Positions 42,001 to 53,000 of a DNA stretch of 64,000 nt are shown here, in pieces (positions within the stretch are counted from its first letter, which is position 1; every line of letters starts with the position of its first letter). Source of the stretch: Phylloscopus collybita. Lineage: Eukaryota > Chordata > Aves > Passeriformes > Phylloscopidae. The notes below the pieces were generated by a model. The model saw only the letters and a program-made list of their open reading frames with translations. It searched no databases and was not told the origin of the DNA. The stretch is from assembly GCA_027886175.1 (NCBI GenBank), contig JAJNNQ010000026.1:14069501-14133500 (forward strand). Reading direction: 5' to 3'. A program made the position numbers and the translations under genes.

Positions 42001-44059
42001 GGGCACCACTGTCCTGCCACCCCCATGGTGAGAGCCAGCCTTGTCCGGGCTGGCCAGGCTATGGGACCTCACTGCTGAAGGGGACAAAGGCAGTGCAAAC
42101 AGGACATGGTTCTGGCAGAACCAACGGCAGAACGAAATTCTGCCCCTGTCATTATCAACAGCAGGACCTACCCCAAATCCTTCCTCATCCAGAACTACCC
42201 CTAAACTCCCCAGAACTCAGCAAGAGTCTCCTTTTCCATAATGGATTTGGGGAGGTGTCACCCAGAGAGTTACTAACTAAACTCAGTGAGATGCATGTAC
42301 GAAAACAAAGGCAGGATTGAACAAAGAAAGAGGAATGTCAATAGGTGAAGGAAATAGTCTTCTTCTTTGCTGTGTTTTTTTCTTTTAAATGTCATTTTCC
42401 CTACATGTAATTGTTGCACTTTGAAGAAAAAGAGCACTACCAAATGCAGTCAGCTGTGGTTCAGGAACTCTTGTCTTTTTTTTTTTTTTGTAATCCAAAG
42501 CATATACAAGATACATTTTAAAAACCTTTGCTTTCTTCTTCTGTAAGTTGCCGACTTTGTTTTGCTGCAGCCTATGTACAAGGTTACTCTGAGCATTTTT
42601 TTACTAAAATTTCACTTGAATCAAATGTTTTTAATACAGAGAGTACAAAAAAAATTGGATTCTTTATGTCTGGATATTCTTCAAATTGGCCTAATTTTAT
42701 TTTGGTTTTTCTTTTAACTTTCATCAATTTTAACTAAATCATATACCTTGAAATATTGCACCCCACAGCCACATGTGGGATATTCCTAGTTAATACCACC
42801 CTCCCTCACTTCCTGTCACTGTAAATTGGTCACATTGCATTATGCAAGACAGACTGTACTAAATGAATTCTCCAGTGCTCCTTTCTTTCCATGTAATTGC
42901 AGATGTTGACTTACTAGATTAAAGTAACCTGCTTACTGATGTCTAAGTAGTTAGGCATAAGAAAAAAAACATTATTAATTATCCTCACTGACATGAAGGC
43001 CATCAGTGCCAAGGACAGCTGGCAGTCAAGGTTTGCCAGGCGACTTGTGCTAGGAAGCCAAAGACGAATACCTAAGCTCAGGAGTTGCTTATTTAAATTC
43101 AGTACAAAACCATTTTTCTCTGCCCATGACCACTTTCATTAAATGAATCCTAATCTTTCAACAATGATGTGAATGCCATTATGCAAATAAGCAACTGCTT
43201 TTCAGCCTTGCAGAACGATGTCACTCACCTACACAAAGGTTTCTGAGGCTCTTTCATAGTGGCAGTCGCTGAATTTCACAAATACCAATTTGTAAGTATT
43301 GCATTCTGTGATAATGATTTTTTCTGTGAGACTGGCCACTTCTAAAGCTGTGTCTTGAAGCTGAGAACTAATGAAATGTTTAATAATCTGGAATAATTCA
43401 CCTCTGTGCATCAGAATGTTGTAAAAAGGCTCCCATCTGATGACACCCGCAGCTGGCATGGTACGCTCTGTATTTATCACAGTGCTCCAGATAATATTAG
43501 TATTTAATGACTGTGCACTGATAAGCTGAAATTGGATGAATAGACTGTCTTTCATCTCATTCTGTTTAAGGTGACATGAACTTTCATTTATGTCACAGCC
43601 ACTTGCAGCTGTTCAGATGCACTCTAAAGACACTGAAAGGAATACTCTATCAATCCACGACCAAATGAACGACCATAAGAATGAGTCTGTTGTCTTACTG
43701 TCATTGGATTGCTTTAATAAAAGCATTTGTATTCCAGGAAGGAGGCAAGAATATAATTAATCATTGACACAACTGAGTAGGCACATTGTGTAAGTGATTC
43801 ATTAGGAAGCAATTTCAAGAATATTTATTTTGATGATATACATTTTATAATTCATTAGAAACATAATGAAGTGAATGCTCACTTCCTATTTTTATACCTT
43901 TGAATTAAATATAACTGCATCCATGCTATCTGTGGCTCTCTGCAAAGCTTTGTATCTGAAGCAGAATGTAAGAAGAGTGATCATGATGGAGATAGTTAAT
44001 CACATTTGGAGCCTGTTTACAGGTTTGAAGTCCTCTTTGTATTGATGACCATGACTGAT
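39011..44059. other. Intergenic region right of the antisense LINE
   Basis: Mostly AT-rich. The section around 41.2-42.3 kb is clearly GC-richer and holds a long open frame (41739-42320). A 14-T run lies at 42476-42489. The stretch 43120-43700 is low in repeats and includes an octamer-type ATGCAAAT near 43182. I see no gene with recognisable domains. Confidence 0.65.
41739..42320 (+). other. 193-codon open frame in GC-rich block, no known domain
   Basis: This is the longest open frame outside the CpG island. Its translation is rich in Pro, Ser, His and Gln and lacks any motif, signal peptide or membrane segment that I recognise. Overlapping frames of 85-102 codons are open on both strands in the same block, pointing to composition rather than selection. 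It may be an exon of a non-coding RNA or simply chance. Confidence 0.12.
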
Positions 44060-44123
44060 AGAACCATTGGAATATTTAGGTTGGAAAAGGCCTTTAAGAT
44101 TACTGAGTTCAACCATTCAGATG
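44060..44123 (-). mobile_element. Short CR1 LINE remnant, antisense
   Basis: The + strand segment contains AATATTTAGGTTGGAAAAGG, then CCTTTAAGATTACTGAG, then TTCAACCATTC. This matches the reverse complement of the 3' end of an older CR1 subfamily. Only about 60 bp remains. Confidence 0.7.
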
Positions 44124-47100
44124 AGAAATATGGAATTTGTGCTGGAATTCAGCTCCACATCTCTGACCCAAGACAATCTCAGTATTACTGATAACCCTTG
44201 ACAGGTAAGTCTACAACTAAACTAACACAAGCACATGCAAGAACAGATATTTGCAATGATTTTTCCATATTCCAGCTGCACTTCAATGGGTCCAGATATG
44301 GGCAGAATTCTCCATGTGCCATGTCACTCTTCTGAGCCTACATGGAGCTTGGTAAGCTACATGGTTTTTCTCTCTTTGAATACTTAAAAAGTTTGGTCAG
44401 AAGAGGAGGCTTTTTGATAAATATTTGAGTGGCATTTCTTAAACTTCATAAGCTTTCATAACAAGCCTGCCCACTAGGGCTCACCTTGGTTCTGTTTGCT
44501 GCCAGGGCTCAGTGACTTCTTACCCAGACTTTCCACCTGCAATTAATCTAACACATCTTTGTAGATGCACCTCCAGAACACAGTGCTACAATGGATGAAA
44601 CAAGAGGTAAATGACATTGTATGTGTGTCAACTGAAATTGGTGCAACTCTAAGCTAGTCCAAACTTGGTTTTAACAAGAACACAGGCTCCCCCAGGCAAA
44701 CAGGTCTCTTGCATTAGCACATCTGGTCATCTGGATCTTTTGAAGTAAAGATAATAATTTATTTAAAAGATCTCTTATCTATTGTTAATGACAGTGCTTG
44801 TGAAAGTAGCTTGATTGGTAAGGACTGAGGCAGAAGGCTTCTGGGAACAGAAGAAGGGTGAGCCAGAAGAAGGTGAAAAAGCAAAATGAGCAGTGAGAGT
44901 GTAGAGTTAAAAATAAAAGGTGTAAATCTAACAACTATTGAAAACTTTATGTAACTACTGGAATATTTGACATGCAAGCTTAGGCTGGGAATTAAAGGTT
45001 TCCTTCCTTTTTCCAGCAACATCTAGTAGGAGGCTGATGACAGCTCAGAGCTTCAGCAAGAGAGAGTATCAGATACTGCTAACAGAAATAATCTCCACTC
45101 CTGAAGTCTTTAAATACTTGTGGTGGAAAGTACCTGCTTTATTTGCCTGACTATAATGTAACTTTTTCACTTTCACAGTTGATATCTTCCACAGTTACAT
45201 AATGCTTTGAACAGCTTTTAGGTTTACACTCTGTATTTTTAACTTTATATTCTCACTCCTGAGCAGACACCTTACTTGGGGGATGAACTAAACCAGAGCT
45301 CTGCAGGGATGCCAACAAACATCAGCCCAGTGAACAGCTTGTCTCACAGAGCCGTGATTCAGCCACATCCCCAACAGACCCATGGTTAAAGCACCCATCC
45401 AAGCAACTGGAGGTCTAGAACAGCTCAAATCTAAATCCCTTTTTTGTCATATAAGCACTTACTGTCCTCTATTTGCCAGCTTCTGAACACCCTAACCCTA
45501 ACCTGGATGTCCCCAGTGTCTGTGGGGTGTATCTGAATGAGGCAGCGATGCCATGGGGCAGTGGCTTTGGCACACAGTCCGGCTTTAGTGCCAGCTTCCA
45601 GATTCTATTCTATAACTTGGCATTAAACTACATTAGCTGCAAAGCAGAAACAATCTTGAAAAAATGCAGGTCTTTCCCACACTGAGTGCTCTGAACACTG
45701 GGCCTTCAACACAGGGTTTTTGCACCCTTCTTTTTGTCCCATAGAATTCTTAGAGACTTGTTCCTGCATTTGACATCAGATGAAATTTTTGCAGGGCTCT
45801 GATTTTTGAGGGCAAGAGAAGCAGGCTCTGAGCCTGATCCTGGTTCTGCTGTGGTCCAGCCCAGCAAGGGCTACGGAAAGTGCCCTGAGCACAGTGACTC
45901 TGGCCACATCAAGAAATCAGAGAGGGCCCTTTACAAACCTAAACTCGGAAAAGCACTCACTAATTGAATTTAAACATCCCCAGCAGCAGCCACTCACTGA
46001 GATTTATGTATTTTTGTTACAGCTAAATCCTACACTGGGTATTTCTTCCACTTCTTATAGATGGTAGTGTTTGAAATGAGCTCAGGATGGGAAGAGCCAG
46101 TTTCCAGAAGGAGAGATCTCTGTGGTCAGGCTGCTTCAAGGCATGAGGCCACTTGGATGGCCATGTCTCCCACACCCTTCCTTATGGAAAAGTGGGTGAA
46201 GAAGCAGCAAAGGCTCTCCACCTTAACTCCAGATGGGGGTACAGAGATATTCAAATCCAAGTCCATTATCTGAGAGCCTTTACATGTGGAAAGATAAAAA
46301 CTTAAATGTAGTATTTAGCATTTTATTTTACTGATGTGTAAAAAAAAAAATATAAAGCACCCTTTCCCTAAATTTAAACTATAAATTAAAATTCTTTTCT
46401 CTTTACCTGGCAGGAAATGCTTCTTGTTGAATGATATTTTAAAATAGGTTTCCAGTTTTAATTTTGCTCAGTTCTGCAGGCTGGATGTGATCTGAATTAC
46501 AGTATTGCTTTGTGTTATGACAACTAGGTGATATCTTACTTGTAAGTGTTAGCAACAAAAATTAGTTCACTACAGAAATGCAAACCTGATTTTTTTACTT
46601 CATTATTCACAAATAAAGGGAGAAGGAGCTTCATTAGAAGTCAACTATACATAAGTCTGCTAAAACCTTTTCAAAGTACACAGAGAGTTTAATTCTCTTT
46701 CCAAAATGACTAAGAGCTCCTACAGAAGAACCCTCTTATGACTACCTGGGAAGAACATTACATCCATAGTGGAAAAGAACATCGGTTCTTAAAGAGGTAA
46801 TTCATCATGCCACCTGCTACCATGTCCCCATGCTTCATAACTTATTTTTATTGACCAAGGACAATGCAAGGAAAGAAAAATGCAGTAGAGATGTATTAAA
46901 CATTTAAAAAGTCTAAGAAAATAGAAAAAAACTTCCCATTAAACAGTTATTGATAACTTCTCCTCTTAGAGGACAGCATGATGTAGGGAACAGCATTACT
47001 TTGCTTCAGAGATAATGCAGAAGGCAACCATCTGATGCAGTAAGTCAGACCCTCCTTAAGCACTTGCTGAGGAAATAGATGGGTCTGTTTTCTAGACAGT

Positions 47101-49400
47101 GAAATCATAGGCTGAACCTTCTTTTCCCTCTCTCTGGGGGAAGTTGCCAGCACACCCAAGGGAAGGTCTGGCGCCAGCTCTAAGGGGGCACTTTTGGATG
47201 CCTGCTTGGGGAATCCTGCCTTGGCTGCAGCAACAGTACAAGAGGCATCTGGAGACAGGGTAGGGGAGAAGCCAACAGCAAGGCTTTCTGCATGTTTTAT
47301 AGAGCTGCCAGGCTTCTCATAGGATGAATCATGTCCAGGTATAGGTGTGTCTAAGGCCCAAAAATCCAATAGCAGGTGTGAGAAGGGGGAGCTATTTACA
47401 AATACTCAGAAGCTCATGATGCTCAGTTTCATGGCTAAGCAGTGGGATGGCCACTCCTTCAAAGATGCCTGTCCATGTGTCCAGGTTCCTGTCCAATCCA
47501 ACTGGAATTAATCTTGCCCTTTCTGCTATGTGTTCCCAGCTGGCCCTTGAGGACCCTTGGCCAGCTGCCTTCCCACCCTCTGTGCAGAGCATTTGCCACA
47601 GCTGAGCCTCTCTCTTGATCCAGGGCCACAAAGTCTCCTATGGCTTCTCAAGTTTGATACTGGATTTGAGTCTTACCACAGGCTCCCTTGTAAGTCTACC
47701 TTTAAGTACCACCCTTATATCTTCCCATACTGCTGCAAAGAATAATATTGGTTATCATTTGGCTTTACATTTACTAGATTGTCTGACCTTTTAGAAATAG
47801 ACCTTTTATACAACCAGCAGTTTAAAAAAATATCAGCATAGTCTGGTGACTCAAGCGGTTGGTTCAAAGCACACTGGGCAGAGCTAGTCTCTTTGTACCA
47901 CATGGCAGCTTTGCCATCTTATTTTTGCCTCTCTTGGGTCTCTCATCCAGGTTTGATTTCCAAGGCTAGATTGAGAAGGTCATTTGTAGTCTCAGTCATA
48001 CAGCACTGGATAATATTGACACAGAGTTGACTGATTTAAAATCAAAAATATGAGAGTGGTTCTTGTTCCTTGGTGATCTATAGATCTGTGGAGGATTACG
48101 ATGGTCATTGCTTCCAACTACATACAGCTCAGTATCTTACAGATACACCACCAGTACTTTCTTGCTTCTTTTATGCTGATTAGAGGGAACATATTTTAAT
48201 TGATGTAACAGTGGTTTATTGAAATAATGTAATCTCAGTAGATTTTATATATCTATTATGTATTAAGGTTCTTGATCAGATACACAGATCAAATAAAACT
48301 CTTCAGCATTCTTCTTTTATTATGTATGTCCATGTCCCTTTGTTATCATTCCAGTGAAGAGTATGTATAATGCCCAAATTTATGCCTAATGCAACTGGGG
48401 ATAAATCTGAGTAAGTGCTTTCAACTCCACCCAAGTATAAAGAAGAAAAAGGGAAAAAACCAATCAATCAGTACTGCCTCAGTTTTGCCAGTACAGAAGC
48501 CTCTCAACTTATACTGCTAAAATTAAACTAGTTGTGAAAAAGGATGCCTGAAAGGTAACTATTGGAGCTGCACTGCAAACCCCTTTAAATGTTTCATTAT
48601 CTACAAGAACCTTAATACATACTCTAATAGATATATAAAAATACTTTTTTAGCCTCAAAAATAATAAATGCAAAAATAAGTACAGCAACCAGATAATGAA
48701 GATTTGAATCTATGTAACTTCGGATAGTTTAAAGTGCTCTGCCTCGCTGCTTTCTCAAGTTTTAAGAGAATCAATTATTCAAAAAATGTATGCAGCTTCT
48801 TCCCTGGCAGATATGGAGCTAAAAAAATCTTTGAAAATAAAGAACCCCGTCAGGAAAGCAAGTTCTCACAAGCGCTGATCCCTTTACCTACAGCAGGACA
48901 GGTTGCTCTGTCCTTTAACTTCTGGAGAAGGTGCCGTCAGTGCCCTGCCCTGCATGGCCCTGGTGCACGACGAGAGTGCCAGCCTGCCGTGCGACCTCAG
49001 AGCTGGCCACGGGCACGCACACAGGCTTCTCCACTCTTACTGCTTAAAACATGTTATTGCTTATGCTCCAGTTACTGACAAATAGCTTCTGTAGTAACAG
49101 GAGTTGCACATTTAATAGGCTGTGGTTTTTTCTGTCTTAACAACTTGTAAATCTGCCTCCTCCTCCTCCCCCGTCCATAAACTCTCTCTCCCCGAGACAC
49201 AAAGTGGTGACCAGAACAAGTGCGTAGCTAGCACACACGACAGGCTCATGCACTGACACCTCTGTGTTCTTGGGGAGGCATTTGCTTCTTCCGAAACGAA
49301 GTCACTGAGAACCGCGGAGGAAGGCTGCGCCAGCCTTGTGATGAAGGCGATCCTGAAGGCGTGCATCCCCCTTCTGAAGAAACACGTTGCCGGGGTGAGT
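44124..49400. other. Intergenic region upstream of the POPDC3 CpG island
   Basis: No gene is recognisable. A 140-codon minus-strand frame (46947-47369) has no domain that I know. The interval 48243-48640 is bounded by inverted repeats (listed separately). GC content and CpG frequency rise from about 48.9 kb towards the island. Two and a half CCCTAA units near 45490 are too few to be an interstitial telomere tract. Confidence 0.65.
48243..48640. repeat. Interval bounded by about 32-bp inverted repeats
   Basis: The left arm (48243-48274) reads TTTTATATATCTATTA followed by TGTATTAAGGTTCTTG. The right arm (48604-48640) is its reverse complement, with five extra bases between the two 16-bp halves. 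The 32 matching positions are otherwise identical as far as I can see. The spacer is about 330 bp of AT-rich sequence without coding potential. It could be a small non-autonomous DNA transposon (MITE-like), a local inverted duplication, or a foldback element. I could not identify a target-site duplication. Confidence 0.55.
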
Positions 49401-49609
49401 AGGTGAAAGGGAAGAGAATTGTAATTTCATTTATTCCAAACCAGCAGCTGCAGACAGTTTAACCCCAGACAGCCGTGCCAGGAGCGGCAGCTTTTGCGTG
49501 CCCGTCCAGCCCGGCACCTGGGCTGCGCCCGCAGCGGGTTTTGGTGTGCCCAAGTTCAGGGCTCTGCGCTCCTCCCCACGACGGCTTCGGCGCCCACCGG
49601 CGGCGCGGC

Positions 49610-49780
49610 AGCCCCGGGGGAGCGGGGCCGGGCCGGGGGAGCGGGGCCGCCGCCGCAGGAGAGGATCTGCGGGACGGGCGGCTGCTCCCGCCGCCGCAGC
49701 TGCCCCGGCCCGGCCCGGCCCGGCCCGGCCCCGCTCCCCGGGGCTGCCCCGGCCCGGCCCGGCCCCGCTCCCCCGGGGCT
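49610..49780. repeat. 28-bp perfect inverted repeat and C-rich tandem repeats in the CpG island
   Basis: The arm at 49610-49637 (AGCCCCGGGGGAGCGGGG, then CCGGGCCGGG) is exactly complementary to 49753-49780. The right side is also a tandem duplication: two units of about 35-45 bp built from CCCGG repeats and then CCCCGCTCCCC(C)GGGGC. The left side holds a matching duplicate of GGGGGAGCGGGGCCG. The G-runs could also form quadruplexes on one strand. Assembly collapse is common in such DNA. Confidence 0.8.
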
Positions 49781-49882
49781 GCCCCGCGCCCGCAGCCCCG
49801 GGCCCGGCGGAGGCGCCTGCGCGCTGCGGCCGCTCGGTGCCGGCCCCGCTGGCGCCGCCCGCAGCTCCCGCGGCTCCTCTGC

Positions 49883-49891
49883 CTATTTTAG
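49883..49891 (+). promoter_or_regulatory. POPDC3: A/T-rich core element (TATA- or MEF2-like) in the island
   Basis: CTATTTTAG is the only A/T-rich patch in several hundred bases of GC-rich island. It could act as a TATA-like element placing the start near 49915-49920. It also resembles a MEF2 site but is one base short of the consensus CTA(A/T)4TAG. A MEF2-type role would suit a striated-muscle gene, but that is inference. Confidence 0.35.
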
Positions 49892-49914
49892 TCACAGCCG
49901 CGGCTCCGTGCCCG

Positions 49915-50005
49915 CCGCGGGACGCGGGGCCGCCGGCGGCGACGAGCGGCAGCCCGAGTCCGTCCCGTCCGGGCAGCCGGGAAACTTTCCCGGGGCGCGG
50001 GGCAG
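49915..50005 (+). other. POPDC3: Candidate non-coding exon 1 of POPDC3
   Basis: The 3' end is set by a near-perfect donor, GGGGCAG|GTAAGG. The 5' end is a guess from the A/T-rich element about 30 bp upstream. Mammalian POPDC3 has a non-coding first exon, which fits. The transcript start has not been observed, only inferred. Confidence 0.4.
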
Positions 50006-53000
50006 GTAAGGGGCGCGGGCAGGGCGGGGGCCGAGCCGAACCGAGCCGGGGCGGGCAGAAACCCCGGCGCTGCCTCCGCCCGCCCCCCGCCGGCGCTGTC
50101 CAGCCAGGCAGCGCTGGGAGCGCCGCCCGCTCCGCCCGGGGCCGGGGCCGAGCGGAGCCGGGGACGCCTCGGGCCCCGCCGCGCTCCGGGACACCCGCGC
50201 CGGGGCAGCGGCGGGGCGGGAGCGGCGGTGCAGGGAGTGCTGCTCGTCCCGAGCATTCGGCGGCGTCCCGAGCGGGGTTACGAGAGGTCGCTGTCCCGGG
50301 AGGGAAGCCCTCCCTCCCTGCGTGCCCGGCGGGGGTAACCGGAGCTCCCGAGCCAGCCCTGCCTGGAAGTTGGAGAGCTGTGCCGTGTCCCTCTAGAGAG
50401 GAGCGCGACACGCTGCCCAGCGCTTCTCCTCGCCAGGGCTCTGTCTGAAGTGGGACCCTGCGTTGTGTGTCTCGGGTTAGGGTTTGTCCCTTAGGACGGC
50501 GGGGTTTCTGGTTCTGCCCGGGTGCTGCCGCTCTTTGACAGAAGAGCTGGCTCGGGGAGTATCTCTACTGTCACAGAACCACCTCGGAATCCGGGGATTT
50601 CTTCCTCCGGCTGGGGGTTTGCCTCGTAGGTTGGCGTTATTTGATTCTTCTCCCTCTCCATCAACTAATGGTAAGAGCAGATGAACCCTGAAATTGCATT
50701 TGCAGTTGCTCCTTTCCAGAGGTAGAAAGAGCAACGCAAAGCACTTCTCTTCCCCAGACTACAGGGGTTTTTTTGCCAAACACATTCTTCCAAACTGTAA
50801 TATTTTATCACATTTTCTTCGTCTGTTCTATAAATCTTAGTGTGCCTTTAGACTGTCAATCACTTTATGGGCAAATATTTTATGTAGCATATCTCTCGTA
50901 ATAACGAATCACAGACCACCTGAGAGTGTTACAGAGATGTCATTGATGAAACCTGCGTTCCAGAACTAGGGCTTCTTGCTAACTTTGTTGTTTAATGGGA
51001 ATAATGATTGTATACATACAAGTTAAAATGTCTCCACTGACCACGGAAAAACAAGGGATGGTTTCCACTTCTGCAGAACTGGTCCTGTTCAGGCTTTCCA
51101 CAAAGTTCCATGTGGTGCCAAATAATAAAGTAGCTTAAAATGTCATGTTTTGAAGAAACGCCTTGCCTGCAAAATAGTAAGTACCCTGCAAGTCCTCTAG
51201 TGTAAAAGAAGAAAATGGTAACTGATCAGTTGTGCTTCCTGACACAAACTTTGCCTTCACAGATATCTTAAAGCTTTTATGATAAAAGTTGAGAACAGTT
51301 AGTTTATTAAGGATTCAAGAAAAGCATTAACTGAGGCTATGTTTGATCTTTTTATTAAGTGTGTGGGTTCTTCAGAGAGAGGATTTTATTTTGTCATTTT
51401 AGTGTGTTCCCCTACTTTGCAAAGAAGAGCTCTGGTCAGTGTCTCCAGATGAGAATAGGCAACCTGTGTTTCTCCCGAGTTTGAACTCATGGCACATCTC
51501 TATAAGCCAGTTGTATGTGCAGGTATGGTGTGGTGAACCAAGCCTTTTCTTTGGGAAATAGAGTTCATGTCAGGTGGTTAGTTCCATGGGAATACATTCC
51601 CATGGAAAGAGACACTCCACCATACAAACTCATTTTAGCAGAATTCTGCAGAGTTCAGCTGTAGTTCATTAACCCACTTTTAAAGCATCTGTGAAATGTG
51701 CCTTGTGGCTGCTATCTCCACTGCTAATTTAAAAGTTGAACTGGAGAGAAGCTTGAACGTGTACTTCCTTTCAAGTTTTATTCTAAAACACAATAAAACA
51801 GACCCCCTGAATTGCTTTTTGCTAATGCCATTCAACATTCTAGAGCCTTGCTCAAATTTGTCCAAGTGCTGGTGATCTCAAAAAGAATGTCTGACTGCCA
51901 TTCCGTATTCATGTTTCTAGGAGCAAAAGAACTTAAAAAATGAGAGAGGGGATTATGCTTCTTAATTTGGTGGGAATACCACATCTACTTAATGGTTCAT
52001 TAATTCTGATTCTACTTGAAAGAAATATGTATTTTTTTGTTTGTTTCAGGCACTTGTCTAAATGATAAAATAGACAGCATCTTCAACATTGGCTTTGCAA
52101 CCACAGAGGGTTGCACTGTATATTTTACATTGATAAATGAGGAATTGTTGAAGTACTGGAAGTTGTTTATAGTTAGTTGGCCTTTAAGTAATTAAAGACT
52201 CAATACCAGCTTCACTGTATGCAGTGCTCCTAATGAGCCTTAAACTGTTCTTTCTGTATTATTGTTGGGTTTCTTTTTCTCTCAAGGCCTCCCCCATCCG
52301 GCTTTTTTCCACTTCCTAAAATGATTGTTAAAAATTTAAGCAAATTGTAAGCAGAATCAGGTTTTCCCAGCTTCACCCAAACGAGTTCAGTGAGCGGGAA
52401 GTGCCATGAAATGTCTCCTGTTGAAGAGCTGTGCTTTGGAGACAGCAGCTCTGCATCTGCAGCAACAGGGAGATGGGAGACAGGCCCAGCTTGGCGAGGA
52501 GGACGAGCAGTCGCTGGCCTCGTGCCATTTGGTGGGTTCTTTATGTGTAGCATTGACTTCAGTGGCAATGAAGGTGGCATTGGGGTATCTCCAGGGCTGG
52601 GCAGCAGCTGGCTCAGGGGTCTGCTTGGCTGAGCAAACTTCAGCATGGTAGCCTAGATTCTGCCTGACCGGAGCAGGGCTTTGGCCCTGCAAAGTCCTGC
52701 TTGGCTGGTGGTTGTGTCTCAGAGCTGCCCTGAAGGCAGTGAAGCACCACTGGTGGCTGGACATGCCCCAGCTGCCTGGTTTGCAGCTCTGAGCGTTCCC
52801 AGAAGGATTACTGTCTGGGAAAGTACCACATCATGTGGATGATCTCGGTGTGGCAGGCTCAGTTTGGGAATTGCAGCCCAGGTTTCCAGGACACTGGAAG
52901 GACTAGGAAGAGTGTGGTCTGACTGTTTTTCCTAAGGCCTGAGACACTTTACCTTCCTTGTGACAGCCTCTGCTCAGAGCTCTGATCCAGTGGGTGAGAC

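Larger units (their letters stand above)
49440..50540 (+). promoter_or_regulatory. POPDC3: CpG island, probable POPDC3 promoter
   Basis: About 1.1 kb of very GC-rich, CpG-dense sequence in otherwise AT-rich DNA. Multiple GC-box-like motifs (GGGGCGGG, CCGCCC) occur. It is the only such island in the window and lies about 9 kb upstream of the POPDC3 start codon, on the expected side. An A/T-rich core element (49883-49891) followed by a strong splice donor (CAG|GTAAGG at 50005/50006) suggests where the first exon sits. A further acceptor/donor pair (50541/50542 and 50670/50671, ATG|GTAAGA) could mark an alternative non-coding exon. Long open frames on both strands here are GC artefacts. Confidence 0.75.

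Noticed and set aside
45489..45504. Telomere-like CCCTAACCCTAACC
   Set aside because: Fewer than three units; easily due to chance and not an interstitial telomere array.
46947..47369. 140-codon minus-strand open frame
   Set aside because: No motif, domain or splice context is recognised. One frame of this length is expected among many in 64 kb, so it was not listed as a gene.
49431..50448. Very long open frames on both strands (over 300 codons each) across the CpG island
   Set aside because: They are open because stop codons are rare in this GC-rich DNA. Their translations are runs of Ala, Gly, Pro and Arg, they overlap each other in opposite directions, and they span the proposed promoter and splice donor.
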